A model generated the notes under the pieces. That model ran no database searches. It saw nothing but the letters and a program-made list of their open reading frames with translations, and was not told the DNA's origin. The position numbers were made by a program, and so were the translations under genes. DNA of 34,423 nt from DASPPM01 sp035604475 (GTDB lineage Bacteria; Pseudomonadota; Alphaproteobacteria; JACZXZ01), in NCBI GenBank assembly GCA_035604475.1, contig DATNIJ010000027.1, positions 1-34,423 on the forward strand, read 5' to 3'. This document shows, one piece after another, positions 26,956 through 34,423 of this stretch. The stretch's first letter is position 1, and the number at the start of each line of letters is the position of its first letter.

Positions 26956-28791
26956 CTAATTATAGGTCGGCCATCTGCCCTCGGCGATGGCGTCGAGAGC
27001 GGGCGTCGTCTGGCCGAGCTGGTCGCGGTAGATCCAGTAATTGGCAAGCACGTGCACGACGAACTGACGGGTTTCCCGGCTCTGGATGTTCTCGACGAAG
27101 AGCAGCGGGTCGTTGTCGCGATTGATGCTGCGCTGCCAGCGCGCGACGTGGCTGGGCCCGCCATTGTAGGCGGCGACGAGGAGGAACAGGTTCGCCCGAA
27201 TGCTGTCGGTATCCATGAGGTGGGCGAGGTAGTTCTGGCCGAGCGTGATGTTGATCGCCGGGTCGAGAAGCTCGCGGTGTCCGCCGACGTACGGCGTGCC
27301 GTCGGCGGCGAAACGCGCCGTGCCCGGCATGAGCTGCATCAATCCGCGCGCACCCGCAGTGCTCTTGGCGCCGGTCAAGAATTTCGATTCCTGCCGAATG
27401 AGCGCCAACACGAGCGCGCGGTCGACCGTGAAACCGCCTTCCGGCTGCCACGACGGCACCGGATAGAGTGCCGCATCGTAGCGCCGGCCGCTCGCATCCG
27501 TGACCTTCTCGGCAAGCTGCATGGCCAGCGACGGCATGTCGGCGCGCTCGCTGATGGCGAGGATGGCGTGCGCCATTTCCGGCTGCGCCGGGCTGATGCG
27601 GCGAAGCTCCAGCTCCGCGAGCGCGTCCTGGCCGATTTGCAGCAGTGCGAGCGCCCGCGTCCCTTGCGGCGTGCGCTGGATCGCGGCCACGTCCTCGCGG
27701 GTGAGGGCGGGAAGTTCCCAGTTGTAGGTGAAGGGCCGACCCGAGAGCTTGCGCGCGAGCACACCGTAGAAGGTGTAGGGGTAGTTGGCCGAGACCTCGA
27801 GCCAGTGGCCGACCTTCTCGGGCTCTTGCGCGCGCAGATGGCTGCGCGCCGCCCAGTAGGCGCCGGCGGCCCGTGTCCAGGAATCGACCTGGTCGGCGGT
27901 CGCGAGCCGCTCGAAGTGATGCGCCGCACCCGAGTAGTTCCTCAGCCGCCAGGCCGCGAGCCCGCCCGCCCATTCGGCGGCGGGGATCACGCGCTTGACG
28001 TGCTGGGGTGCTGCATCGGCAAGCGCCAAGGCATCCTCGTCCCTATTGAGGAAGTAATAGCCGCTCACGATCTCGGCCTCGAGCTGGTCGTACTCGGCGG
28101 GTGCCAGGAGGCGCTCGGCATCGCGGCTCGCGAAGAGCTTCTCGGCCGCGGGGTAGGTGCCCTCCTCGATAGCATGACGGATGCCGCGCCGGAGCTCGTT
28201 GAGGCGCTTGCGCTCCGGCGCCGAAAGCGCCTGGCTGCCGTCCGGCGGCTCGCTCTTGTCCGTGCCGGCGACGCTGCTCGGGCTATAGCCGGTCGGGTCG
28301 GGCCGGCGCGGCTCTTTCGCCCCCTTGGGCATGCGCTCGACGGCGAGCCGGTAGATCTCCGGCGCCATCGGCAGGTCGGCATAGCTCTGCAGCCAGCTTG
28401 AGAGCTCGGCGAACTTGGCGTGGTAACCGTCGGGAGCCAAATAGCGCTCTGCCAGCACGTGCCCGAGGAGGATTTTGCTCTCGAGCCGGGCGATCTCGCG
28501 ATCGGCCTCCGCCCAGCGCCTGTGCGCCTGGAGCGTGAGGATGCGGCGATAGCGCTCGGCGTCCGCGGCGTTGAGGAGTTGGGGCAGGGTTGCCTCGCTC
28601 CCAGGCCGCAAGGCGCCCGGTGCCAAGGCCGCGGTCTCGATGTCGGGGGCCTCCGCGCGGACAGAGTCCCCCCCACCAAGCGCTATTGCCAGGGTGAAAA
28701 GGAGTACCAGGGTGCGGCCTGAAAATAGCTTGCCGCCGACCTTCCGGGCCTCGGAGTGTCGTCTTTTTACAGGCGTCACGGCGCGCTTCAT
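26956..28791 (-). CDS. slt: soluble lytic murein transglycosylase (Slt70-like)
   Basis: A 611-residue periplasmic lytic transglycosylase. A signal peptide (about TLVLLFTLAIALGGGDSVRA) is followed by a long alpha-superhelical region (to about residue 440). The C-terminal catalytic domain has the acid Glu in ALVLALIRQESKF, then GARGLMQLMPGTA, INITLGQNYLAHL and LVAAYNGGPSHV. Slt enzymes cut the glycan backbone from chain ends, leaving 1,6-anhydro-MurNAc. I used the ATG at 28791; a TTG at 28815 with AAGG just upstream would add eight residues and is possible. It lies between the UDG and moaB genes on the same strand. It is a third glycan-cutting gene near the bactofilin locus but has no bactofilin part. 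Confidence 0.92.
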   Translation of the reverse strand: MKRAVTPVKRRHSEARKVGGKLFSGRTLVLLFTLAIALGGGDSVRAEAPDIETAALAPGALRPGSEATLPQLLNAADAERYRRILTLQAHRRWAEADREIARLESKILLGHVLAERYLAPDGYHAKFAELSSWLQSYADLPMAPEIYRLAVERMPKGAKEPRRPDPTGYSPSSVAGTDKSEPPDGSQALSAPERKRLNELRRGIRHAIEEGTYPAAEKLFASRDAERLLAPAEYDQLEAEIVSGYYFLNRDEDALALADAAPQHVKRVIPAAEWAGGLAAWRLRNYSGAAHHFERLATADQVDSWTRAAGAYWAARSHLRAQEPEKVGHWLEVSANYPYTFYGVLARKLSGRPFTYNWELPALTREDVAAIQRTPQGTRALALLQIGQDALAELELRRISPAQPEMAHAILAISERADMPSLAMQLAEKVTDASGRRYDAALYPVPSWQPEGGFTVDRALVLALIRQESKFLTGAKSTAGARGLMQLMPGTARFAADGTPYVGGHRELLDPAINITLGQNYLAHLMDTDSIRANLFLLVAAYNGGPSHVARWQRSINRDNDPLLFVENIQSRETRQFVVHVLANYWIYRDQLGQTTPALDAIAEGRWPTYN

Positions 28792-28883
28792 AGCGGATTG
28801 GGCAGGCGATGGCAAGGGACCTTAATGAGCCATCCCTCCCACAGTTTGTGGAAAACTTGAGATGGTTCCACTAAAGCAAGTAG

Positions 28884-29813
28884 TTATGGCAAGGATCGCA
28901 GGCGTTCCCGGAGGGCCAGGAGGTCGCGCCAGGCCTCCCGTTTTTGCGCCGGGGAGCGCAAAAGATAGGCCGGATGATAGATCGCCGCCGCCGGGATAGG
29001 CCGTGCCATGCCCTGGCTCTGGTACTGGAACCACTGACCGCGCAGCCGCATGATGCCCTCATTGCGACCGAGGAGCGTCTTGGCCGACGAGCCGCCGACG
29101 AGGACCAGGATTTCGGGGTCGACGAGCTCGATGTGGCGCTCGACGAAGGGCAGACAGGCGGCGACCTCCGCCGCGGTGGGCTGCCGATTGCCCGGCGGCC
29201 GCCAATAGAGAATGTTCGTTATATAGAAGTGACGGCGATCGAGGCCGATCCACCCCATCATGCGATCGAGGAGCTGGCCGCTCACGCCCACGAACGGCTT
29301 GCCTTGGCGGTCCTCGTCGGCACCGGGGGCCTCCCCCACCAGCATGATCTTGGCGTGCGGATTGCCGTCGCCGAAGACGAGGTTGGTCGCGGTCTCCTTG
29401 AGCGGGCAGCCATCGAAGGCGCGAAGGGCCTCCTCGAGCTGCGCCACGCTACGCGCGGCAGCGGCGAGCTCGCGCGCGGCGCGTGCCGCTTCCGCGGCGG
29501 GCTCCGGCGCAATCGCGCCGCGCGGGCGTAGGGTGGGCGCTGCGGGCGGGGCCGTTGCCGGGCGGGCGGCACGGGCCGCCGGCCGCGCGGCCGGGTGCGC
29601 GGCCGTATCGCCCCCCTCTCTTATTTTGTTTCGCTCGGGGCCTCCCTTTGGGCCTGCCTGGGACGGCGGGCGCCCCTCGGGCGCTGCGGCTTGGGCGCTT
29701 GCCGCCGCACGAAAGCACAGACGCGGGGTCTCGCCGATCGCCTCGTCGGCGCCGGCCTCCATCTGCCAGGTGAGGGCGGCGATCAGGTCCCTGCGATCGT
29801 CCGTTTCGGTCAT
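28884..29813 (-). CDS. family 4-type uracil-DNA glycosylase, two Fe-S cysteines replaced
   Basis: A 309-residue protein. The first 110 residues are Ala/Pro-rich and poorly conserved. The catalytic domain follows: DGCPLKETATNLVFGDGN, VGEAPGADEDRQGKPFVG (uracil pocket), LYWRPPGNRQPTAAEV and IYHPAYLLR. It removes uracil from DNA in base-excision repair. Family 4 enzymes such as the Thermus one bind a 4Fe-4S cluster through four Cys; here the first and third positions are Phe and Trp (AFDGC, LYWRPPGN) and only two Cys remain, so the cluster is probably absent. I believe WRPPGN is common in alphaproteobacterial members. Divergent from the ETF-QO gene. Confidence 0.87.
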   Translation of the reverse strand: MTETDDRRDLIAALTWQMEAGADEAIGETPRLCFRAAASAQAAAPEGRPPSQAGPKGGPERNKIREGGDTAAHPAARPAARAARPATAPPAAPTLRPRGAIAPEPAAEAARAARELAAAARSVAQLEEALRAFDGCPLKETATNLVFGDGNPHAKIMLVGEAPGADEDRQGKPFVGVSGQLLDRMMGWIGLDRRHFYITNILYWRPPGNRQPTAAEVAACLPFVERHIELVDPEILVLVGGSSAKTLLGRNEGIMRLRGQWFQYQSQGMARPIPAAAIYHPAYLLRSPAQKREAWRDLLALRERLRSLP

Positions 29814-29885
29814 GGCGTAATCCTAACAGTTCCGTTATTGCTGTGTCAGGCCCCGGGCGCGGCGGCGAGAGGAGAGGAACAAGGC

Positions 29886-31517
29886 ATGTCGCGGGAAGCC
29901 ATGGAATTCGATGTCGTGATCGTCGGCGCCGGGCCCGCCGGCCTCTCCGCGGCGATCCGTTTGAAGCAGCTCGCCGCCGCAGCGGGAGCCTCGCTCGGCG
30001 TCGCCGTCATCGAGAAGGGCTCGGAGGTCGGCGCCCACATCCTTTCGGGCGCCGTGATCGAGACGCGCGCGCTCGCCGAGTTCCTACCCGATTGGCGCGC
30101 GCGCGGCGCTCCCTTGGTGACCGAGGCGAAGGAGGACCGCTTCCTCCTGCTCACCGCCAAGCGGGCCTTCCGGCTGCCCACGCCGCCCCAGATGCACAAC
30201 AAGGGGAACTACATCGTGAGCCTCGGCAACGTGTGCCGCTGGCTCGCCAAGCAGGCGGAGGAGCTCGGCGTCGAGATTTATCCCGGCTTTGCCGCCGCCG
30301 AGGTGCTTTATGACGGGAGCGGAAGAGTGGCGGGGGTTGCGACCGGCGACATGGGCATCGGCCGGGACGGTACCAAGACCGACCACTACCAACCAGGTGT
30401 CGAGCTCAGGGCCAAGCAGACCCTCTTCGCCGAGGGCTGCCGCGGCTCACTCACCAAGACGCTGTTCGAGCGCTTCCACTTGCGCGACGGTGTCGAGCCC
30501 CAGACCTTCGGCATCGGCATCAAGGAGCTGTGGGAGGTCGACCCCGCCAAGCACCACCCGGGTCTCGTCGTCCACAGCGTGGGCTGGCCGCTCGACCGCC
30601 ACACCTACGGCGGCTCGTTCCTCTATCATCTGGAGAACAACCAGGTGGCGGTCGGCGTCGTCATCGGCCTCGATTACCGCAACCCCTACCTCAACCCCTT
30701 CGAGGAATTCCAGCGCTTCAAGACCCATCCCGCCATCCGGCCGGGCTTCGAGGGCGGGCGGCGCATTGCCTATGGCGCGCGCGCGCTCAACGAGGGGGGC
30801 TTCCAGGCGATCCCCAAGCTGACCTTTCCGGGGGGTGCGCTGATCGGCTGCACGGCGGGTTTTCTCAACGTGCCCAAGATCAAGGGCACGCACGGCGCCA
30901 TGAAATCCGCGACGCTCGCGGCGGAAGCGGTATTCGAGACGCTTGGCGAGGGCGAGGGGCGCGGCGAGCCGCAGCGCTATGCCGAGAGGCTCAAGGAAAG
31001 CTGGCTGTGGCACGAGCTCCGTGGCGTGCGCAACATCCGTCCCGCCTTCCGCTGGGGCCTTTGGGCCGGGATCGCCTATGCGGCCCTCGACACCTACCTC
31101 TTGCGCGGGCGCGCGCCGTGGACGCTTCCCCACCACCCGGACAATCTGAGCCTCAAGCGCGCGAGTGCCAGCCGCAAGATCGAGTACCCCAAGCCGGATG
31201 GCAAGGTCTCGTTCGATAGGCTGAGCTCGGTGTTCATCTCCAACACCAACCACGAGGAGAACCAGCCGCCGCACCTGAAGCTCAAGGACCCTCAGGTGGA
31301 GATCACGGTCAATATGGCGCTCTATGACGCGCCGGAGCAGCGTTATTGTCCGGCCGGCGTCTATGAGATCGTGCGCGACGCAGGCGGCGAGCCGCGGCTC
31401 GTGATCAACGCCCAGAATTGCGTGCATTGCAAGACGTGCGACATCAAGGACCCCACCCAGAACATCGTCTGGGTGCCGCCCGAAGGCGGCGGCGGGCCCA
31501 ACTATCCGAACATGTGA
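29886..31517 (+). CDS. electron transfer flavoprotein-ubiquinone oxidoreductase
   Basis: A 543-residue inner-membrane-associated enzyme that passes electrons from reduced ETF (from fatty-acid and amino-acid oxidation) to ubiquinone. The FAD-binding motif is FDVVIVGAGPAGLSAAIRL near the N-terminus. The ubiquinone/FAD region includes GCTAGFLNVPKIKGTHGAM. The 4Fe-4S ligands are the C-terminal YCPAGVYE and CVHCKTCDIKDPTQNI (four Cys in all), and the protein ends in GGGGPNYPNM as is typical. The ATG at 29886 is preceded by AAGG and opens the first strand. Length matches the bacterial family. It is followed, after 283 bp, by the TPR lipoprotein. Confidence 0.95.
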   Translation: MSREAMEFDVVIVGAGPAGLSAAIRLKQLAAAAGASLGVAVIEKGSEVGAHILSGAVIETRALAEFLPDWRARGAPLVTEAKEDRFLLLTAKRAFRLPTPPQMHNKGNYIVSLGNVCRWLAKQAEELGVEIYPGFAAAEVLYDGSGRVAGVATGDMGIGRDGTKTDHYQPGVELRAKQTLFAEGCRGSLTKTLFERFHLRDGVEPQTFGIGIKELWEVDPAKHHPGLVVHSVGWPLDRHTYGGSFLYHLENNQVAVGVVIGLDYRNPYLNPFEEFQRFKTHPAIRPGFEGGRRIAYGARALNEGGFQAIPKLTFPGGALIGCTAGFLNVPKIKGTHGAMKSATLAAEAVFETLGEGEGRGEPQRYAERLKESWLWHELRGVRNIRPAFRWGLWAGIAYAALDTYLLRGRAPWTLPHHPDNLSLKRASASRKIEYPKPDGKVSFDRLSSVFISNTNHEENQPPHLKLKDPQVEITVNMALYDAPEQRYCPAGVYEIVRDAGGEPRLVINAQNCVHCKTCDIKDPTQNIVWVPPEGGGGPNYPNM

Positions 31518-31711
31518 TCGCGTACGGCTTTGCCAAGCACGGGCGAGATACCACATAGGGACTGCGGCCGTGCCGCCCGGGGGTGCACGCGGGCGCCCGG
31601 GCGGCGGCGCCGCAGGGCTGGACTTTGAGGCGAAATGGGCCAAAAATCGCCAAGCGTGTATTCCGCCCCGAAATTTGCTTGCCGATCGGCGCACGGAATG
31701 CCTGCGAAGTC

Positions 31712-31719
31712 GCTATAAT
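31712..31719 (+). promoter_or_regulatory. candidate -10 element GCTATAAT upstream of the TPR lipoprotein
   Basis: A perfect TATAAT with the same GC prefix as at 13791-13798, in an AT-richer part of the 283-bp gap (31518-31800) after ETF-QO. The TTG start lies about 80 bp downstream. No good -35 box was found. The rest of the gap shows nothing else. Confidence 0.38.
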
Positions 31720-31800
31720 GTATTGCGCTGCGGATACGCAAATCGAGCGAGAGTCGGCAGCATATGCAGGCCTCGTGCGGGCCGGGCGTGGAGGGGTGAC

Positions 31801-33627
31801 TTGATCGTTTTTCGCTGCGTGGCACGCTCTTCATTTGTGGCGGCGCTCGCTTTCGCGAGCGCTTTCATGACCAGTGGCTGCGCGCCGCCCGGCAATCCAG
31901 CCGCCGCGGGCCAAAGCTCCGCCAGCGCCCAGGGGAGCGCCGCCGCGGCGGTTGCCGAGGAAGACAAGGACGCCGGCATCTTCCAGTCGGCCCCCGGCTT
32001 CTATCTCGCCGCCCGCGCCGCGGACGAAAACGGCGATGTCGCCAAAGCCGCGGACTTCATGGCGCAGGCGCTCAAGCGCGATCCGGGCAACAAGGACCTA
32101 CTGCGCGAGGCCTTCCAGCTCAAACTGGCCGCGGGGAGGATCGAGGAGGCAAGCGAGCTTGCGAAGCGGCTCGCGGCCGCCCTTCCCGACGACCAGCTCG
32201 GCAACGTCATGTTGGCGCTGGAGGAGGCGCGGGCCGGCCGCTTCGCCGAGAGCGCCGAGCGCATGGCGAAGCTGCCGCGGCTTGGACTCGGCAACATCCT
32301 GGGACCCTTGATTGAGGCGTGGGCGCTCGAGGGCGAGGGCAAGACCGCCGACGCGCTCAAGGCCCTCGACCAGCTCTCGAGCGTGCGCGGCTTCGCGGTG
32401 CTGCACGACTTTCATGCGGGCTTCATCAACGAGCTTGCCGGGCGCGCGGCGGAAGCCGAAAGCGCCTTCAAGATGACGCTCGCGGCAGAGACCAGCCCCT
32501 CCTACCGCGTGATCAATGCGCTGGCCGACTTCTACGCGCGGCAAGACCGCCTCAAGGAGGCGTTGGCCCTCTTCGATGACTACCTCAAGAACAACTCGGA
32601 GACGGTGCGTCTCGAGCTCACGGTCAAGGCGTTGAAATCGGGCGTCAAGCCCCGGCAGCATCCGCAGAATGCCGTCGAGGGAATGGCCGAGGCGCTGTTC
32701 GACGTGGGTTCCGCGCTGCGCCAGGACGAAGGCACGCGCTTGGCGCTCCAGCTCATGCGCCTCTCCCTCTACATGGAGCCGGACCTGACGATCGCGCGCG
32801 TGTCGCTTGCCGACATTCTCGACGCCGACCGCAGCGACGACGAGGCGCTGGCCCTCTTCCGCGGCGTCAGCCCGGACTCCCCGCTCTACTTCTCGGCGCG
32901 CTTGCGCATCGCCGACGTGCTGCGCGAGGAGGACAAGCTCGACGAGGCCGTCAAGGAGCTCGACACGCTCGCCGAGAAATGGCCGAACAATTTCGAGCCG
33001 CTCGCGACGGAGGGCGATTACCTGCGCGCGGCCGACCGCTTCGCCGATGCGGTCAAGGCCTACGACCGGGCGATCGCACGGATCAAGGAGGCAAGAACGC
33101 AGGACTGGTCGCTCTTCTATGCGCGCGGGGTGGCCCTCGAGCGCGCCGGCGATTGGGCGCGCGCGGAGAAGGATTTCCTCGAATCCCTCAAGCTCTCGCC
33201 GGATCAGCCGAGCGTGCTCAATTATCTCGGCTATTCCTGGGTCGACCGGGGCGAGAACATGGACAAGGCGAAGGGGCTCATCGAGCGCGCCGTAAAGCTC
33301 AAGCCCAACGACGGCTACATCGTCGACAGCCTCGGTTGGGTGCTCTATCGCGAGGGACAGTACCAGCGCGCGGTCACCAATCTCGAGCGCGCCGTGGAGC
33401 TGCGCCCGGATGATCCGGTGATCAACGATCATCTGGGCGATGCCTATTGGCGCGTGGGACGCCTGGATGAGGCGCGCTTCCAATGGCTCCGCGCGCTCAC
33501 GCTCAAGCCCGAGCCCGATCTCAAGACGCAGATCGGCGCCAAGCTCGAGCACGGTCTCAAGATCGACACGAAATCGGACGAGCACGGCCTCAAGACCGAC
33601 ACCAAATCGGGCGAGCACGACAGTTGA
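31801..33627 (+). CDS. TPR-repeat lipoprotein
   Basis: A 608-residue protein with a lipoprotein signal: hydrophobic core SFVAALAFASAFM and lipobox TSGC (Cys27), followed by an Ala/Ser-rich linker. The rest is alpha-helical TPR-like repeats, clearest at about 340-590, for example YLGYSWVDRGENMDKAKGLI, VDSLGWVLYREGQYQRAV and INDHLGDAYWRVGRLDEARF. It is likely anchored to the periplasmic face of the inner or outer membrane and works by protein binding; no partner can be named. The last 30 residues hold a double repeat (EHGLKIDTKSD, EHGLKTDTKSG). TTG start chosen because GGAGGGG lies five bases upstream and it opens the signal peptide. The stop overlaps the ispE start (TTGA). Confidence 0.88.
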   Translation: MIVFRCVARSSFVAALAFASAFMTSGCAPPGNPAAAGQSSASAQGSAAAAVAEEDKDAGIFQSAPGFYLAARAADENGDVAKAADFMAQALKRDPGNKDLLREAFQLKLAAGRIEEASELAKRLAAALPDDQLGNVMLALEEARAGRFAESAERMAKLPRLGLGNILGPLIEAWALEGEGKTADALKALDQLSSVRGFAVLHDFHAGFINELAGRAAEAESAFKMTLAAETSPSYRVINALADFYARQDRLKEALALFDDYLKNNSETVRLELTVKALKSGVKPRQHPQNAVEGMAEALFDVGSALRQDEGTRLALQLMRLSLYMEPDLTIARVSLADILDADRSDDEALALFRGVSPDSPLYFSARLRIADVLREEDKLDEAVKELDTLAEKWPNNFEPLATEGDYLRAADRFADAVKAYDRAIARIKEARTQDWSLFYARGVALERAGDWARAEKDFLESLKLSPDQPSVLNYLGYSWVDRGENMDKAKGLIERAVKLKPNDGYIVDSLGWVLYREGQYQRAVTNLERAVELRPDDPVINDHLGDAYWRVGRLDEARFQWLRALTLKPEPDLKTQIGAKLEHGLKIDTKSDEHGLKTDTKSGEHDS

Positions 33628-34423
33628 TCGCCGCGATCAGCGTCGCGGCCCCCGCCAAGCTCAACCTCTACCTCCAGGTTCTCGGCCGGCGTGCCGACGG
33701 CTACCATCTCCTCGACTCGCTCGTCGCCTTTGCCTCCGCGCACGACACGCTCACCGCGGCACCGGCCGAGGATTTGAGCTTGGCGCTCCGCGGGCCGTTC
33801 GGCCCGGCGCTCGCGCGCGAGGCCGACAACCTCGTCCTGCGCGCGGCGCGCCTCTTGGCGCATGAGCTGGCGCTCAAGCCCAAGGCGGCCTTGACGCTCG
33901 AGAAGCGCCTGCCGCTTGCCTCGGGCATCGGCGGCGGCTCGGCGGATGCGGCGGCCGCACTCCGCGCCTTGGCACGGCTCTGGGACCGCTCGCTCGCGGC
34001 AAGCGAGCTCACGCGCTTGGGGTTAGCACTTGGCGCCGACGTCCCTGTGTGTCTTTTCGGCCGCGCCGCCTTCGTCGGCGGGATCGGCGAGGAGCTGACG
34101 GCGGCTCCGCCGCTGCCGCGAGCAGCCCTCGTTCTCGTCAACCCCGGGATGGCGCTCTCCACCGCGGACGTCTTTCGCGCGCGCGAGGGCGCCTTCTCGG
34201 CACCCGTGCGCTTCGAAGGGACGCCGCGCGATGCGGCCGAGCTCTCAGCACTTCTCGCCGAGCGGCGCAACGACTTGACCGCGGCCGCCACGCGCCTCTG
34301 CCCCGCAATCGCAGAGGTGCTCGCGGCACTCGGGGCTCAACCGGGATGCCTGCTCGCGCGCATGTCGGGAAGTGGCGCCACCTGCTTCGGGCTCTTCGGC
34401 CAAGCGGCCGATGCCGCGGCCGC
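33624..34423 (+). CDS. ispE: 4-diphosphocytidyl-2-C-methyl-D-erythritol kinase, 3' end cut by window
   Basis: The first 266 codons of a GHMP kinase of the non-mevalonate isoprenoid pathway, which phosphorylates CDP-methylerythritol. Substrate-binding APAKLNLYLQVLGRRADGYH is near the N-terminus, followed by the ATP loop LPLASGIGGGSADAAAALRAL and the GHMP C-terminal ARMSGSGATCFGLF. The family is usually about 280-300 residues, so only a short tail is missing. The start is a TTG overlapping the TPR-lipoprotein stop; no ATG exists before the first conserved strand. Expression is therefore probably coupled to the lipoprotein gene. Confidence 0.93.
   Translation, partial: MIAAISVAAPAKLNLYLQVLGRRADGYHLLDSLVAFASAHDTLTAAPAEDLSLALRGPFGPALAREADNLVLRAARLLAHELALKPKAALTLEKRLPLASGIGGGSADAAAALRALARLWDRSLAASELTRLGLALGADVPVCLFGRAAFVGGIGEELTAAPPLPRAALVLVNPGMALSTADVFRAREGAFSAPVRFEGTPRDAAELSALLAERRNDLTAAATRLCPAIAEVLAALGAQPGCLLARMSGSGATCFGLFGQAADAAA

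Overview
The window looks like chromosomal DNA from a GC-rich alphaproteobacterium. The evidence is a full-length CcrM-type GANTC methyltransferase directly downstream of rnhB, a PmtA-like lipid methyltransferase, an ETF-ubiquinone oxidoreductase, an alphaproteobacterial-style family 4 uracil-DNA glycosylase, and frequent TTG/GTG starts. The exact order or genus cannot be fixed from the sequence alone.

Layout. 1-5.3 kb: the 3' end of mutY, two PepSY-like secreted proteins flanking a probable response-regulator box, a PhoP/PhoQ-like two-component pair, then ccrM and rnhB on the minus strand. 5.3-10.35 kb: a minus-strand signalling operon made of a BarA-like hybrid kinase (two receivers plus Hpt) and a REC-PAS-GGDEF-EAL protein whose GGDEF half is degenerate and whose EAL half looks intact. 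10.7-17.65 kb: housekeeping and metabolic genes (metallophosphodiesterase, PmtA-like methyltransferase, radical SAM protein, PEBP-like protein, second methyltransferase, aminoglycoside-phosphotransferase-fold protein, and a pair of glycosyltransferase-like genes of which the second is frameshifted).

17.65-20.6 kb is an accessory, lower-GC patch: an orphan membrane protein, decayed IS1595-family and IS1380-family transposase remnants, a small secreted orphan, and about 1 kb with no convincing gene but two clear inverted repeats.

20.6-25.6 kb is the most striking part, a cell-wall module organised around bactofilins. It holds an RlpA-like protein lacking the usual active-site His; a bactofilin-TM-coiled coil-M23 endopeptidase fusion; a free bactofilin overlapping its 3' end; and, facing them on the minus strand, a second fusion with the same bactofilin-TM-coiled coil scaffold but carrying an SLT lytic transglycosylase in place of M23. 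The two fusion genes form the arms of an imperfect inverted duplication that includes about 200 bp of upstream DNA, with an almost identical promoter-like block and identical internal spacing. The predicted topology puts a cytoskeletal bactofilin domain in the cytoplasm, joined through one membrane helix to a periplasmic peptidoglycan-cutting enzyme. I infer a scaffold that localises both peptide- and glycan-cleaving activities.

26.4-34.4 kb returns to core genes: moaB, a Slt70-like lytic transglycosylase and a family 4 UDG on minus; ETF-QO, a TPR lipoprotein and ispE (cut by the window end) on plus. No tRNA, rRNA or CRISPR array was recognised.
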